64,000 nt of DNA from Kluyvera genomosp. 1 (GCF_001266615.1 NZ_LGHZ01000004.1:186001-250000); one strand, 5' to 3'; positions 49,636 to 60,738 are shown, counted from the stretch's first letter. The notes: generated by a model not told the origin, from the letters alone. A program made the numbers and translations.

Positions 49636-51411
49636 TTAACGTTTGTACAGCGGGCCGTAGTTCTGACAGGCACGATAATCCTGACCTTCGCTATCCATGC
49701 CGTGTGCCGACCAGGAAGAAGGGCGATAGATCTGCGACTCTTCCACGTTGTGCATGCAGACCGGAATGCGCAGCATTGAGGCTAACGTAATAAAGTCAGC
49801 GCCGACGTGACCAATAGTCAGCACGCCGTGGTTAGCCCCCCAGTTAGCCATCACCGAGTAGACATCAGTGAACGGCCCTTTACCGGTCAGGCGCGGTGCA
49901 AACCAGGTGGTTGGCCAGGTGGAGTTGGTGCGTGCATCAAGCTGGTCATGCATCTCTTTTGGCAGCGCCACGCTCCAGCCTTCGGCAACCTGGAGTACCG
50001 GACCCAGACCTTTAATGATATTGACGCGGGTCATCGTAAACGGCACGCCACCTTCGGTAAGGAAGCGAGAGGAGAAACCGCCGCCGCGGAAATATTCATG
50101 AATCGCCGGGCACCACTCGGTGGCCGCGAGGCAAGCATCGGCTTCCTGCTGGCTGATTTCCCAGTGCGGCTTCATGGTCGGTTTGCCCTCGCTATTGCGC
50201 TGCTTGCATGAACCGTCCAGTGCCGCTGAGCCAGAGTTGATCAAATGGATAATACCGTGCTCAGCCAACCCGCTGAGGGGTTTTCCGGTAACACGCTGTA
50301 CTGCTTCTGGTGACCAATAGGTGCGGACGTCGGCGAAGACCTGCGCGGTGCCGGTAAGCTGGTGGCCCATCAACATGGCTACACCGTTAAGGCTGTCGTT
50401 TTCGGTGGCGACGACAAACGGTTCGCGCACGCCGTTCCAGTCAAAGGAACTGTTCAGTAGCGCTTCGGCGGTATCGCCGTTAGGGTATTGATCGGTCCAG
50501 TGGCGCTGGCCCTGGAAGCCCGCCGCAATGGCGTTATAGCCGAGCGACTCCTCAACCAGCCCTTTATCCGCCAGCTTTTTATTACCCTGCATCATGTCGC
50601 GAATGCACATTGCCATTAGCAGGCTCTCTTTGAGCACTGCGCGGCTTTGTGCCTCGTTGCGCTTATATTGCTGAGCGTTTTGATCTTCGCCGTAGCGGAA
50701 GTTTTTGTCCGCCCACGCGAGCGCCATTTCGAGTTCCGCTTCGTCATAGATTTTCTGGTCGATGCGGCGGCGTAGTTCGGTCATATCTACCGCTTGTACC
50801 TTCATGCCAAGCCAGGATTCAAAGAAGTTATGGTCAACAATCGAACCCGCAATCCCCATCGATACGCCGCCAACGGAGAGGTAGCTTTTGCCTTTCATGC
50901 TGGCTACCGCCAAACCGGCGCGGGCGAAGCGCAGCAATTTTTCTTCAACGTCGGCAGGAATAGAGGTGTCATCCGCATCCTGAACGTTGTGACCGTAGAT
51001 AGAGAATGCCGGAATGCCTTTTTGGCTATGTGCTGCCAGCGCGGCCGCCAGATAAACGGCACCAGGGCGCTCAGTGCCGTTAAAGCCCCAGATTGCTTTC
51101 GGGCGCATTGGATCCATATCGATGGTTTCGCTACCGTAGCACCAACATGGTGTCACGGTGATAGTCACGCCAACGTTCAAACCGCTGAATTTCTCTTCAC
51201 AGGCGGCCGATTCCGCCATACCGGCGATACAGCTATCGGCAATGACGCACTCAATTTGCGCGCCGCAGGCGTGGCGGAGTTTCTCCGTGATAAGTACCGC
51301 GGTCGCCTTTGCCATGTTCATGGTCTGCTCTTCCAGCGATTCACGGACGCCCATACGACGGCCATCAATCACCGGGCGGATACCAATTTTCGGTAAGCTG
51401 ATTTTTTTCAT
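49636..51411 (-). CDS. fucI: L-fucose isomerase FucI
   Basis: FucI converts L-fucose to L-fuculose (and D-arabinose to D-ribulose) with a divalent metal, usually Mn2+. The 591-aa product has exactly the E. coli length, starting [20 protein letters not shown]. Family blocks seen include [32 protein letters not shown] and a C-terminal [20 protein letters not shown] with a metal-ligand histidine. It follows fucP by 31 nt. Confidence 0.97.
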   Translation of the reverse strand: MKKISLPKIGIRPVIDGRRMGVRESLEEQTMNMAKATAVLITEKLRHACGAQIECVIADSCIAGMAESAACEEKFSGLNVGVTITVTPCWCYGSETIDMDPMRPKAIWGFNGTERPGAVYLAAALAAHSQKGIPAFSIYGHNVQDADDTSIPADVEEKLLRFARAGLAVASMKGKSYLSVGGVSMGIAGSIVDHNFFESWLGMKVQAVDMTELRRRIDQKIYDEAELEMALAWADKNFRYGEDQNAQQYKRNEAQSRAVLKESLLMAMCIRDMMQGNKKLADKGLVEESLGYNAIAAGFQGQRHWTDQYPNGDTAEALLNSSFDWNGVREPFVVATENDSLNGVAMLMGHQLTGTAQVFADVRTYWSPEAVQRVTGKPLSGLAEHGIIHLINSGSAALDGSCKQRNSEGKPTMKPHWEISQQEADACLAATEWCPAIHEYFRGGGFSSRFLTEGGVPFTMTRVNIIKGLGPVLQVAEGWSVALPKEMHDQLDARTNSTWPTTWFAPRLTGKGPFTDVYSVMANWGANHGVLTIGHVGADFITLASMLRIPVCMHNVEESQIYRPSSWSAHGMDSEGQDYRACQNYGPLYKR

Positions 51412-51442
51412 TACAGATCCCTCACGTTATTCGGATAAAAGA

Positions 51443-52753
51443 TTAATGCGTTGCCGTTTGTGAACGGAAACGGGCAAAGATGAAGATGACGGCGAAGCAC
51501 AGGGCCGGAACCAATTCTGCGGTTGGGATATTGCCTGCGGCGTCGCTGACGAAGCCCATAACCGGCGTCACGATACCGCCGCCGATAATGGTCATGACGA
51601 TGAAAGAGGAGCCATATTTGGTGTCCTGTCCCAGATTTTTGATCCCCAGGGAAAAGATGGTGGGGTACTGAATCGACATAAATGCACTGCACAGCGTTAG
51701 CGCTAACAGGCCAAAGTGGCCGCCGCTTAAGGCGGAAATTAGACATAGAATCATCGCCAGCAAAGCATAGGTGGCGAGCACTTTATGCGGCGCGAAGCGG
51801 CTGATAAGCCAGGTGCCAGTAAAGCGGCCGATGAAGAAGCACACCATCGTGCCGGTCAGATAGTTAGCGGCAAAACCGGGTGTCATGCCGGGGATCTCTT
51901 CAATGGCGTAGCGAATCAGATAACTCCAGCAGGCTGTTTGCGCACCGACATAGCAAAACTGTGCCAGCACCGCCCAGCGCCAGTGGCGAATACGCACCAG
52001 GCGGGAAATAGACGCGGAGAATGAACTCTGTGTGGTCTCTGAGTGGTCGTCACTTTGTAGAGCTGGAAATTTAGTGAACATGATCAGCAGGGCAACCAGC
52101 AGGACAACTGCCACGATGATCATATAAGGCGTCTGTACCGATAACACCAGACTGTGTTTATAGGTACTGAGCTGCTCTGGCGACATTTTATCGAGCACAT
52201 CCTGGGATTTATGTGGCACGTTAGACAAAATAAGACTTTGCCCAAATACAACCGCAATAATAGCGCCAAATGAATTAAATGTTTGCGCCAGATTTAGGCG
52301 GAAGTGACCACCGTTCTCAGGGCCTAATACCGTTACAAATGGGTTCGCTGCTGTTTCAAGACAACCTAGCCCTGCGGCGATAATAAATAGTCCAATTAGA
52401 AATAGTGTGTAATTCATGACTTCAGCTGCTGGCCAGAATAGTGCTGCGCCGAAGGCATATAGGAATAACCCGGTAATGATGCCGGCTTTATAACTCAGCT
52501 TTTTCATCAGGATCCCAGCAGGGATAGGAATGACAAAATAACCGAAGTAAAATGCAGATTGAATCAACCCGGCCTGGAAATTAGTTAAGGTAAAGGCCTG
52601 CTGAAACTGGGGTAATAAAATGTCGTTTAGGTTATTCGCGACTGCCCAAAGAAAAAACAGTGAGCAAAGCAGAGCAAAAGGAATAATGTAGCGCTGAGCT
52701 TGTCCTGCATCCACTGCACGAAAGCTCTGCGTTTGTATTGTTGTATTTCCCAT
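51443..52753 (-). CDS. fucP: L-fucose:proton symporter FucP
   Basis: FucP is an MFS permease importing L-fucose with a proton. The 436-aa product (E. coli 438) has twelve predicted hydrophobic helices and begins MGNTTIQTQSFRAVDAGQAQ. Conserved SLFFLWAVANNLNDILLPQF holds the Asp essential for proton coupling (around residue 44-46), with GLGCLETAANPFVTVLGPEN later. First gene of fucPIKUR, diverging from fucAO. Confidence 0.96.
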   Translation of the reverse strand: MGNTTIQTQSFRAVDAGQAQRYIIPFALLCSLFFLWAVANNLNDILLPQFQQAFTLTNFQAGLIQSAFYFGYFVIPIPAGILMKKLSYKAGIITGLFLYAFGAALFWPAAEVMNYTLFLIGLFIIAAGLGCLETAANPFVTVLGPENGGHFRLNLAQTFNSFGAIIAVVFGQSLILSNVPHKSQDVLDKMSPEQLSTYKHSLVLSVQTPYMIIVAVVLLVALLIMFTKFPALQSDDHSETTQSSFSASISRLVRIRHWRWAVLAQFCYVGAQTACWSYLIRYAIEEIPGMTPGFAANYLTGTMVCFFIGRFTGTWLISRFAPHKVLATYALLAMILCLISALSGGHFGLLALTLCSAFMSIQYPTIFSLGIKNLGQDTKYGSSFIVMTIIGGGIVTPVMGFVSDAAGNIPTAELVPALCFAVIFIFARFRSQTATH

Positions 52754-53298
52754 AACATCCTCATTGATTCAGAAGCGTCAGAGTGTGGTCCTTTTTAGCG
52801 ATCAGACCGTAAAAACAAAAGAGTTCGCTTTTCTTACCTGAGGTAAAGTGATGGTCAGGAATGAACTCGTGAATTCATTTTCGAGTAAAAAAGGCTCTTT
52901 AATATGATGACGGTCACATTTGGCGATATGTTGATATTTTTATGTGATAGCTGTCACTTTAATTTCCTGTAAACAATGCCCGTTTGAGAAAATAAATATT
53001 AAAACCCACAGTCGGTATGACCGATTTAATTTATTGTTGTGAAAACGGGCATTTATTGGTTGTGGAAAGAAAATGCCCGTTTCTATAAATATTGCTAAGA
53101 GCGGTCATTTTTATCACGGTGATTTTTTAAGTGCAGCAAAGTATTTTAGGGGATTAATTGATGGTGGTCACAAAATAAAACCCAGGGAATTCCATTATGG
53201 CTCTTCAATATGATGATGGTGAGTAAGTGGACGGTTAATTCAACAGAATCAGCAACGTTATTCTGTTGTGGCATTAGCATCATCAAGAGAGGTCATAA
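52754..53298. promoter_or_regulatory. Divergent fucP/fucA control region
   Basis: This 545-nt AT-rich spacer has no gene. Two CRP-type sites with correct 6-nt spacing are TATGA-N6-TCACA (52903-52918) and TGTGA-N6-TCACT (52943-52958). An 11-bp motif AATGCCCGTTT occurs at 52975-52985, 53072-53082 and inverted at 53043-53053; it is the best candidate for the FucR site. Two further palindromes are TCGGT-ATG-ACCGA (53012-53024) and ATCAC-G-GTGAT (53113-53123). A weak third CRP-like site (TCACA at 53168-53172) lies nearer fucA. CRP and FucR control of both operons is established in E. coli; the assignment of the 11-mer is inference. Confidence 0.75.
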
Positions 53299-53946
53299 AT
53301 GGAACGAAATACACTAGCACGGCAGATTATTAATACCTGCCTGGAAATGACGCGTCTGGGATTAAATCAGGGCACTGCAGGTAACGTCAGCGTGCGTTAT
53401 CAGGGGGGGATGCTTATCACCCCAACGGGGATCCCGTATGAGAAGCTGACTGAAGCGCACATCGTTTATATCGATGCCGAGGGGCATCATGAAGAGGGCA
53501 AATTGCCATCAAGCGAATGGCGCTTCCATATGGCTGCCTATCAGACGCGCCCGGATGCACATGCGGTGGTGCATAACCATGCCGTGCACTGTACCGCTGT
53601 TTCTATTCTTAACCGGCCTATCCCGGCCATTCATTACATGATTGCTGCCGCCGGAGGGAACTCCATCCCCTGTGCCCCGTATGCCACCTTTGGCACGCGT
53701 GAGCTGTCCGAGTACGTCGCCGTTGCCCTGAAAAACCGTAAAGCGACGCTGCTGCAGCACCATGGGCTTATCGCCTGCGAGGATAATCTGGAAAAAGCCT
53801 TATGGCTGGCACATGAAGTTGAAGTGTTGGCACAGCTATATCTCAGCACGTTGGCGATTACCGATCCGGTTCCGGCGCTTAGCGATGAGGCGATCGCCAT
53901 CGTTCTGGAAAAATTCAAAACCTACGGGCTGCGTATTGAAGAGTGA
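53299..53946 (+). CDS. fucA: L-fuculose-phosphate aldolase FucA
   Basis: FucA splits L-fuculose-1-phosphate to dihydroxyacetone phosphate and L-lactaldehyde. The 215-aa class II aldolase has the E. coli length. The catalytic Glu is E73 (PSSEWRFH) and zinc ligands are H92, H94 and H155 (VVHNHAVH and LQHHGLIA). It is followed 27 nt later by fucO. Confidence 0.97.
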   Translation: MERNTLARQIINTCLEMTRLGLNQGTAGNVSVRYQGGMLITPTGIPYEKLTEAHIVYIDAEGHHEEGKLPSSEWRFHMAAYQTRPDAHAVVHNHAVHCTAVSILNRPIPAIHYMIAAAGGNSIPCAPYATFGTRELSEYVAVALKNRKATLLQHHGLIACEDNLEKALWLAHEVEVLAQLYLSTLAITDPVPALSDEAIAIVLEKFKTYGLRIEE

Positions 53947-53973
53947 TGTCGCGAGACACACGGGAGAAGGGCA

Positions 53974-55122
53974 ATGGCTAACAGAATGATTCTGAATGAA
54001 ACGGCGTGGTTTGGCCGTGGGGCGGTCTCGTCGCTTTGTGATGAGGTTAAACGCCGCGGCTATCGCAAGGCGTTAATCGTCACCGATAAAACGCTGCTGC
54101 AGTGCGGAGTGGTGGCAAAGGTGACGGGTAAAATGGATGAGGCAGGTTTGGCGTGGGAGATCTACTCTGGCGTAATTCCCAATCCGACGATCGGTGTTGT
54201 ACAAGAGGGGCTGAACGTCTTCCAGCATAGCGGTGCGGACTATCTCATCGCGATTGGCGGTGGGTCACCGCAGGATACCTGCAAGGCGATTGGTATTATC
54301 AGTAATAATCCTGAGTTTGCGGATGTTCGTAGCCTCGAAGGGCTGTCACCTACCCGTAAACCTAGCGTTCCCGTCATGGCAATCCCTACGACGGCGGGAA
54401 CGGCGGCTGAAGTGACCATTAACTATGTCATCACCGATGAAGAGAAGCGGCGTAAGTTTGTATGCGTCGATCCCCACGACATTCCGCAGGTCGCCTTTAT
54501 TGACGCCGACATGATGGATGGTATGCCGCCTTCACTGAAAGCCGCAACAGGTGTTGATGCGCTGACCCATGCGATTGAAGGCTATATTACTCGTGGCGCC
54601 TGGGCATTGACCGATGCTCTGCACATCAAGGCGATTGAGATTATTGCCGGGGCGCTGCGGGGTTCCGTCGCGGGTGAGCGCGATGCCGGTGAAGCGATGG
54701 CGCTGGGGCAATACGTGGCAGGGATGGGGTTTTCGAATGTCGGGCTGGGGCTGGTTCACGGTATGGCGCATCCGCTGGGGGCGTTTTATAACACTCCGCA
54801 CGGCGTGGCGAATGCTATTTTGCTACCCCACATCATGCGTTTTAACGCGGAGTCTACCGGCGAGAAGTTTCGTGATATCGCACGGGCAATGGGGATTAAG
54901 GTGGAAGGGCTAAGCCTTACGGCTGCGCGAACTGCGGCAATTGATGCTGTCTTTGCGTTAAACCAGGATGTTGGCATCCCGCTACATCTGCGCGATGTTG
55001 GCGTCAGCAAGGAAGATATCCCGGCGCTGGCACAGGCGGCGTTTGAAGATGTGTGTACGGGGGGAAACCCGCGCGAAGCCCGTCTTTCTGATATTGTCGA
55101 GCTGTATCATACTGCCTGGTAG
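53974..55122 (+). CDS. fucO: Lactaldehyde reductase (propanediol oxidoreductase) FucO
   Basis: FucO reduces L-lactaldehyde to L-1,2-propanediol with NADH in fermentation of fucose or rhamnose. The 382-aa iron-dependent alcohol dehydrogenase has the E. coli length, the NAD motif AIGGGSPQDTCKA and the metal-binding LGLVHGMAHPLGAFYNTPHG. Propanediol is the substrate of B12-dependent propanediol use; the pdu genes are not in this window, apart from pduX. Confidence 0.97.
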   Translation: MANRMILNETAWFGRGAVSSLCDEVKRRGYRKALIVTDKTLLQCGVVAKVTGKMDEAGLAWEIYSGVIPNPTIGVVQEGLNVFQHSGADYLIAIGGGSPQDTCKAIGIISNNPEFADVRSLEGLSPTRKPSVPVMAIPTTAGTAAEVTINYVITDEEKRRKFVCVDPHDIPQVAFIDADMMDGMPPSLKAATGVDALTHAIEGYITRGAWALTDALHIKAIEIIAGALRGSVAGERDAGEAMALGQYVAGMGFSNVGLGLVHGMAHPLGAFYNTPHGVANAILLPHIMRFNAESTGEKFRDIARAMGIKVEGLSLTAARTAAIDAVFALNQDVGIPLHLRDVGVSKEDIPALAQAAFEDVCTGGNPREARLSDIVELYHTAW

Positions 55123-55143
55123 TGTTGTATTCGGCATATCAAC

Positions 55144-55175
55144 GCCATCAGCTTGTCTGATGGCTTTATGTTTTT
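55144..55175 (+). terminator. Intrinsic terminator after fucAO
   Basis: GCCATCAG-CTTGT-CTGATGGC followed by TTTATGTTTTT, 21 nt after fucO. It overlaps the last base of convergent xni. Confidence 0.85.
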
Positions 55176-55936
55176 CAGGCTGTGCGAGGCAGCCTTAGCT
55201 GCTGTAAATTCCCGTCGATATGGAGATCGGTTTGCAGGCGCGCGATATCCCGGCACAAAAACGCCATTTCCCGATGCTCCACGAGTTTCTTGCGCCACTT
55301 TTCGGGCACGTCTTCCAAACGCTCATACAGTGCTTCCAGAGTCCCGAACTGTACCAGCAGTTGGGTGGCGCTTTTGGCACCGATGCCTGCCACGCCAGGG
55401 ACTTTTGAACTGCTTATCCCTGCCAGCCCCCAGAAGTCGGGAAGTTGCTGTGGCAACACGCCAAACTCTTTTTCGATAAATGGGGAGTCCAGCCAGCGTT
55501 TTTGAAAATAATCGCGGATTTGTAGCGTCGGTGATAGCAACTGGCAGTAACCCTTGTCGGTAGACACGATAGTTGCCTGGTGCCCCGCCTGAGTCACCTT
55601 TACCGCTAGAGTAGCGGCCAAATCATCGGCTTCATTGCCGGTTGAAACCCAGCACTGTACGCCGCGTTGTTCGAATGCCGCGCGCAGGGCGGGCATTTCC
55701 GCGTGTAGCGCATCGGGCATGGGGGCCCGCCCCGCTTTATAGTCCGGGAGTCGCTGATGCCGCCAGCCGCTGTTACGGGCTTCGTCATCAAACACCGCCA
55801 CCGCATGCGTTGGCTGACTGTGAACGATCAGCAGATCTAACGCGTGCTGGCAGGTTTCCACGCAGGGTGAACCCTGAACGGCGTGGATTCGGCGGATTAA
55901 ATTGAGCGCGTCAACGATAAGCAAATGAACGGCCAC
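55175..55936 (-). CDS. xni: Flap endonuclease-like protein Xni (ExoIX)
   Basis: Xni is a FEN-type 5' nuclease homologue of the DNA polymerase I 5'-3' domain. The 253-aa product (E. coli 251) starts [20 protein letters not shown] and has [15 protein letters not shown]-like [12 protein letters not shown] and [12 protein letters not shown] acidic motifs, then the helix-hairpin-helix [14 protein letters not shown]. It lacks some metal-binding Asp residues of true FEN enzymes, as known for the family. Downstream of sdaB by about 115 nt. Confidence 0.95.
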   Translation of the reverse strand: MAVHLLIVDALNLIRRIHAVQGSPCVETCQHALDLLIVHSQPTHAVAVFDDEARNSGWRHQRLPDYKAGRAPMPDALHAEMPALRAAFEQRGVQCWVSTGNEADDLAATLAVKVTQAGHQATIVSTDKGYCQLLSPTLQIRDYFQKRWLDSPFIEKEFGVLPQQLPDFWGLAGISSSKVPGVAGIGAKSATQLLVQFGTLEALYERLEDVPEKWRKKLVEHREMAFLCRDIARLQTDLHIDGNLQQLRLPRTA

Positions 55937-56016
55937 GCGGTGTTCTCCTTAACTGAACGGGTGCTAAGGGTAACATTCACGGCCAGATGAGGCTATTGAT
56001 GGGGGATAAAACGGGA

Positions 56017-56041
56017 AGAGGCCTCGCAAAACGAGGCCTCT
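56017..56041 (-). terminator. Terminator after sdaB
   Basis: AGAGGCCTCG (56017-56026) and CGAGGCCTCT (56032-56041) form a perfect 10-bp stem 9 nt after sdaB. Downstream on the minus strand is TTCCCGTTTTATC, a broken T-run, so termination may be moderate. Confidence 0.7.
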
Positions 56042-56050
56042 GGGAAATGC

Positions 56051-57415
56051 TTAATCGCAGGAAACTTTCATCGCTAAACCGCCACGAGACGTTTCGCGGT
56101 ATTTTGCGTTCATATCTTTGCCGGTTTCGTACATGGTTTCGATAACCTTATCGAGACACACGCGCGGCTCGCTGGTGCGACGCAGTGCCATACGCGCAGC
56201 GTTGACCGCCTTCACGGAAGCAATCGCGTTACGCTCAATGCACGGCACCTGAACCTGACCGGCAACCGGGTCACAGGTCAGACCGAGATTGTGTTCCATG
56301 CCGATTTCCGCCGCGATGCAGACCTGCGCCGGGCTTGCGCCCAGAAGCTCTGCCAGACCCGCTGCCGCCATAGAGCAGGCTACGCCGACTTCGCCCTGGC
56401 AACCGACTTCGGCGCCCGAGATAGAGGCGTTCATCTTGTACAGTGAGCCAATCGCGCTGGCAACCAGCATATAGCGCGCCAGCGAGTTAGCGTTCACTTC
56501 ACGGATAAACTTGTCGTAGTAGGCCAGCACCGCCGGAACGATACCGCAGGCACCGTTGGTTGGTGCGGTGACAACGCGCCCGCCAGCGGCGTTCTCTTCG
56601 TTGACTGCCAGCGCGAACATGTTGATCCAGTCAACGACAGCCATTGGGTCGCTGTTCACTTTATCCTGGCTTACCAGCATACGGCGCAGCGCGGCGGCAC
56701 GGCGTGGAACACGCAGCTTACCTGGCAATACGCCTTCGGTGGTGATGCCGTGTTCAATTCCGCCTTTCATCACCGCCCAAACATCAGCAAAGTGTTTTTC
56801 CAACTCTTCTTTGCTGTGCAGCGCCAGTTCGTTTTGCATCATCAGCCCGGACAGCGATAGACCGGTTTCTTTGCAATGACGCTGCAGGTCGGCGGCGTTG
56901 TTGTACGGGTAAGGGACCGCAACCGGGGCCTCAGTTTCCTGACCAAAGTGCTCTTCATCGACGATAAAACCACCGCCGATGGAATAATAGGTTTTGCTGT
57001 AAACCGCTTTGTCACCTGCTAGCGCGGTGATACGCATGCCGTTTTCGTGCAGAGAGAGGTTGTCGGTATGGAAATTCATACACTGATCAACCGGGAACTC
57101 TACTTCATGCTGGCCGTTAGCCAACAACAGTCGACCGTGGGTATTCACATCCTGGATAAATGCCGGGATGGAGTCGATATCGACGGTATCCGGCAGGTTT
57201 CCTGCCAGGCCCATAATGATGGCGATATCGGTGTGGTGACCTTTACCGGTCAGAGACAGTGAGCCGTAAACATCGACGACTACGCGAGTGATATCAGTGA
57301 GGATCCCACGCGCAATCAAGTCGTCCGTGAATTGTTTGCCTGCTTTCATTGGCCCGACGGTATGTGAGCTGGAAGGACCAATGCCGATTTTGAAAATATC
57401 GAATACGCTAATCAT
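56051..57415 (-). CDS. sdaB: L-serine ammonia-lyase SdaB
   Basis: SdaB deaminates L-serine to pyruvate and ammonia using a [4Fe-4S] cluster. The 454-aa product (E. coli 455) starts MISVFDIFKIGIGPSSSHTV and has NGACGIVPAVLAYYDKF and GAEVGCQGEVGVACSMAAAG carrying cluster-binding cysteines. It follows the serine transporter gene sdaC by 50 nt, an operon for serine use. Confidence 0.96.
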   Translation of the reverse strand: MISVFDIFKIGIGPSSSHTVGPMKAGKQFTDDLIARGILTDITRVVVDVYGSLSLTGKGHHTDIAIIMGLAGNLPDTVDIDSIPAFIQDVNTHGRLLLANGQHEVEFPVDQCMNFHTDNLSLHENGMRITALAGDKAVYSKTYYSIGGGFIVDEEHFGQETEAPVAVPYPYNNAADLQRHCKETGLSLSGLMMQNELALHSKEELEKHFADVWAVMKGGIEHGITTEGVLPGKLRVPRRAAALRRMLVSQDKVNSDPMAVVDWINMFALAVNEENAAGGRVVTAPTNGACGIVPAVLAYYDKFIREVNANSLARYMLVASAIGSLYKMNASISGAEVGCQGEVGVACSMAAAGLAELLGASPAQVCIAAEIGMEHNLGLTCDPVAGQVQVPCIERNAIASVKAVNAARMALRRTSEPRVCLDKVIETMYETGKDMNAKYRETSRGGLAMKVSCD

Positions 57416-57465
57416 GAGGCGTCCATTGTGTAACGAGGTGCGCCGCCCGAAGGCGGCGCAGGGGA

Positions 57466-58755
57466 TTAACTGAACAGAGAGTAGGAGATTGCGGAGATAG
57501 CGATAAGACCCATCAGAACAACGAAGACGTTGCTGATGTGACCGCTGTACTTACGCATTGCCGGTACTTTCTGAATGGCATACATCGGCATCAGGAACAG
57601 AATCATCGCGATGATTGGGCCGCCCAGGGTCTCAATCATACCGAGGATGCTTGGGTTCAGGGTTGCCACAATCCAGGTGGTAACCAGCATGAACAGCGCA
57701 GTGATTTTGTTCAGCTTGCTGATTTCGATGGTTTTGCCTTTGCCGCGCAGAGACTTGATAACCATCCCGTTAAAGCCTTCACGTGCGCCCAGGTAGTGGC
57801 CGAGGAAGGATTTGGTGATAGCGATAATCGCGATGATTGGTGCCATCCATGCGATAACCGGCGCGTTAAAGTGGTTTGCCAGGTAAGACAGGATAGAGAT
57901 GTTCTGCTCTTTCGCCGCAGCCAGGTCCGCTGGGGACAGGCTCAGTACACAGCTGAAGACGAAGAACATGACGGTCAACACCATCATGATGTGAGCGCGA
58001 GCCAGAATGGAGGAGCATTTTTTCTCTGCGCCCTGGCCGTACTCTTCACGCTTAGCAACCGCGAAGGAAGAGATGATCGGTGAGTGGTTGAAGGAGAACA
58101 CCATGACCGGGATTGCCAGCCACAGAGTCATCCACAGGCCTTTACCGGTAGATGCTGCGCTGCTGAAGGACAGCGTTTCCAGCGCCGCACCGCTCCACTG
58201 GGGAATCAGGTACAGAGCCAGCACCATCAGTGCGGCAACAAATGGGAATACCAGGATACTCATCGCTTTCACAATCATCTGCTCACCGAAGCGAACGATG
58301 GTCATCATACCGACGATCAGGATCAGCGACAGAAGCGCACGCGGTGGCGGCGTAATGTGCAGCTGATGAGCCAGGAAGCTCTCGACGGTGTTAGTGATGG
58401 CGACGCTGTATACCAACAGAATTGGGTAGATAGCGAAGAAGTAAAGCAGGGTAATCAGTTTACCTGCGCCAATGCCGAAGTGTTCTTCAACCACTTCAGT
58501 GATGTCTTCGCCAGGGTTTTTACCGGACAGCACGAAACGAGTCAGGCCGCGGTGGGCGAAGAAGGTCATTGGGAAAGCAAGGATTGCCATAATGATAAGC
58601 GGAATCATGCCGCCTACGCCGGCGTTAATCGGCAGGAACAGTACGCCCGCGCCGATTGCAGTGCCGTAAAGACCCAGCATCCACATTGTATCTGTTTTGC
58701 GCCATCCGCTAGCAGATTCTGCTGTGACGATAGTGCTGGTTTGAGTGTTTTCCAT
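57466..58755 (-). CDS. sdaC: Serine:proton symporter SdaC
   Basis: SdaC imports serine with a proton. The 429-aa product has the E. coli length and about eleven hydrophobic segments; it opens with a hydrophilic tail and [20 protein letters not shown], the start of the HAAAP permease fold. GGAG upstream of the ATG provides a ribosome site. First gene of sdaC-sdaB. Confidence 0.96.
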   Translation of the reverse strand: MENTQTSTIVTAESASGWRKTDTMWMLGLYGTAIGAGVLFLPINAGVGGMIPLIIMAILAFPMTFFAHRGLTRFVLSGKNPGEDITEVVEEHFGIGAGKLITLLYFFAIYPILLVYSVAITNTVESFLAHQLHITPPPRALLSLILIVGMMTIVRFGEQMIVKAMSILVFPFVAALMVLALYLIPQWSGAALETLSFSSAASTGKGLWMTLWLAIPVMVFSFNHSPIISSFAVAKREEYGQGAEKKCSSILARAHIMMVLTVMFFVFSCVLSLSPADLAAAKEQNISILSYLANHFNAPVIAWMAPIIAIIAITKSFLGHYLGAREGFNGMVIKSLRGKGKTIEISKLNKITALFMLVTTWIVATLNPSILGMIETLGGPIIAMILFLMPMYAIQKVPAMRKYSGHISNVFVVLMGLIAISAISYSLFS

Positions 58756-59257
58756 CTGTATCTCCTGGAGGAAGGAAAAATGCTAATTTTTTAGTCAAAT
58801 AAAGTAAAAATAACGATAAACACAATATTAAATTTTATACGCGTCGGTTTTTTTATGATTTTTACCCAACGCCGTTTTTGGCGAGCGCAAATGTACATTT
58901 AACTGGTCAATCTATCAGTGATCATGATCGCAAATGTAATAATCCACTTTTGAAGTAGGTTATTGCAGGTCTTTACCCTGTGATTAGCTTTTATGCGAAA
59001 ATTTATGGGCGCGAAGGCTAACATTGGCAGTATGAGTGGTAAATGGGGAAGGGAGTAAATACGATGTTTTTGCTGATAAAAATAGAGAAAGTGGCGTTTT
59101 TTAGCGCCCAATCATAACTATTGCTGATAATGTGCGGTCACCTCTATTACGCAAACGATTGGCTTGGGCTGTAGGAAAGCATTTATTTCGCGTCATTTGA
59201 TGAAATCCCGGCGAAGAATATCGCCGGGGTGGGAGTGAAATACGCTAAGAGGGAGAC
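58756..59257 (-). promoter_or_regulatory. sdaC upstream region with candidate CRP site
   Basis: This 502-nt spacer holds no convincing gene. It is AT-rich near sdaC. A CRP-like site AGTGA-N6-TCGCA lies at 58917-58932, about 165 nt before the sdaC start; CRP activation of sdaC is established in E. coli, but the E. coli position was not compared. The remainder, including the end near ppnN (59200-59257), shows nothing clear beyond GC-rich CCCGGCGA and TCGCCGGG (59208-59228), a possible ppnN-end hairpin. Confidence 0.45.
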
Positions 59258-60622
59258 TTAGGCGCAGATTTCATAGCAAGGAATGTAGGCAGAGCCAGGA
59301 AGTTTCATACGGTGCTGGGCCACAAAGCCCTGCAGAAGTTCGTCCATCCGGCGCATCATCTCTTTATCGCCGTGAATCTTATAGGGACCAAACTCTTCAA
59401 TGGCACGAATCCCCACCTCTTTTACGTTACCGGCCACAATGCCTGAGAAGGCGCGGCGCAGATCGGCAGCCAGTACTTCAACCGGCTGGTCAGGATAGAG
59501 CTTCAGATTCGCCATGTTCTCGTGCGATGGTTCAAATGGCATCTGTAGGTCAGGCGCAATTCGAATCGACCAGTTGAAGCTGTATGCATCCCCGGTGTCG
59601 CGGCGGTTTTCTTTCACTAGCGGCATCGCTTTTTTCATCTGCCGCGCCACTTCCACTTCATCATCAATGATGATTTTGTAGTGACGTCGCGCGCCTTCAC
59701 CCAGCGTATGCACCACAAATTCGTCCAGTACGCGGAAGTAGTCGGCGCTCTCTTTCGGCCCGGTGAGAATCAGCGGTAGAACCTGATCTTTGTTGGCCGG
59801 GTTCATCAAAATCCCCAGCAGATACAGCAGCTCTTCTGCCGTGCCCACGCCGCCTGGGAAGATAATGATACCGTGGGCAATACGGACAAACGCTTCCAGA
59901 CGCTTCTCGATGTCTGGCATGATGATGAGCTCATTCACCAGTGGGTTAGGCGGCTCAGCGGCAATGATGGAGGGTTCGGTCATGCCGATAAAGCGGCCTT
60001 CTTTGTAGCGCTGCTGCGCGTGACCTACCGCGGCGCCTTTCATCGGAGCTTCCATCGCACCTGGGCCACAGCCCGTGCAGATATTCAGCTCGCGAAGACC
60101 CAGCTGATTACCGACGCGGCGAGCGTACAGGTATTCGTTTTCATTGATGGAGTGACCACCCCAGCAGACCACCATGCTTGGCGCTTCGCCGACATGCAGC
60201 GCGCGGGCGTTACGCAGGATGGAGAAGACGAGGTTAGTGATATGCGCTGAGCTTTCTAAATCGAGATTCGGAAAGCGGACGGTGTTATGAATTTGTCCGT
60301 AAACGAACAGAATATCGCGCAGTACTGCAAACAGGTTGGCCTGTAACGAGCGAATAATCCGCCCGTCGACGAAAGCGTCTTCCGGCGGGTTAATCAGTTC
60401 GAGTTTGACGCCACGTTCGCGACGCAGCACGTTGATATCAAAACTTTCAAAGCGGGATAGCAGCTCTTTGCTGTTATCGGTCAGGCTGCCTGAGTTCAGT
60501 ACGGCCAGTGAACAATTACGGAACAATTGGTACAGGTCAGTGCTGGCCGTGCGCTTAAGCATGTCCACTTCCAGCTGTGACAACATATCCATCGAGCCTA
60601 GCGGGCTAATATGTGTAATCAA
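59258..60622 (-). CDS. ppnN: Pyrimidine/purine-5'-nucleotide nucleosidase PpnN (YgdH)
   Basis: PpnN cleaves nucleoside monophosphates to base and ribose-5-phosphate and is regulated by (p)ppGpp. The 454-aa product has the E. coli length. The LOG-type motif is [20 protein letters not shown], with [18 protein letters not shown] upstream; N- and C-terminal domains flank it. It is a single cistron. Confidence 0.95.
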   Translation of the reverse strand: MITHISPLGSMDMLSQLEVDMLKRTASTDLYQLFRNCSLAVLNSGSLTDNSKELLSRFESFDINVLRRERGVKLELINPPEDAFVDGRIIRSLQANLFAVLRDILFVYGQIHNTVRFPNLDLESSAHITNLVFSILRNARALHVGEAPSMVVCWGGHSINENEYLYARRVGNQLGLRELNICTGCGPGAMEAPMKGAAVGHAQQRYKEGRFIGMTEPSIIAAEPPNPLVNELIIMPDIEKRLEAFVRIAHGIIIFPGGVGTAEELLYLLGILMNPANKDQVLPLILTGPKESADYFRVLDEFVVHTLGEGARRHYKIIIDDEVEVARQMKKAMPLVKENRRDTGDAYSFNWSIRIAPDLQMPFEPSHENMANLKLYPDQPVEVLAADLRRAFSGIVAGNVKEVGIRAIEEFGPYKIHGDKEMMRRMDELLQGFVAQHRMKLPGSAYIPCYEICA

Positions 60623-60738
60623 GGGAACTCCTTATGGGACGAAAATCGTCTTCCTTAGTGATTACAATAGCCTCGCAGGCCCGGTTACGACAACCTCATG
60701 CGCGGAACAATGTGCGCAGTATTGAGAAATTGTTCAGA

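Noticed and set aside
58084-58794. 236-codon plus-strand frame opposite sdaC
   Set aside because: Antisense to the serine transporter gene; composition rich in His and Gln reflects reversed hydrophobic codons.
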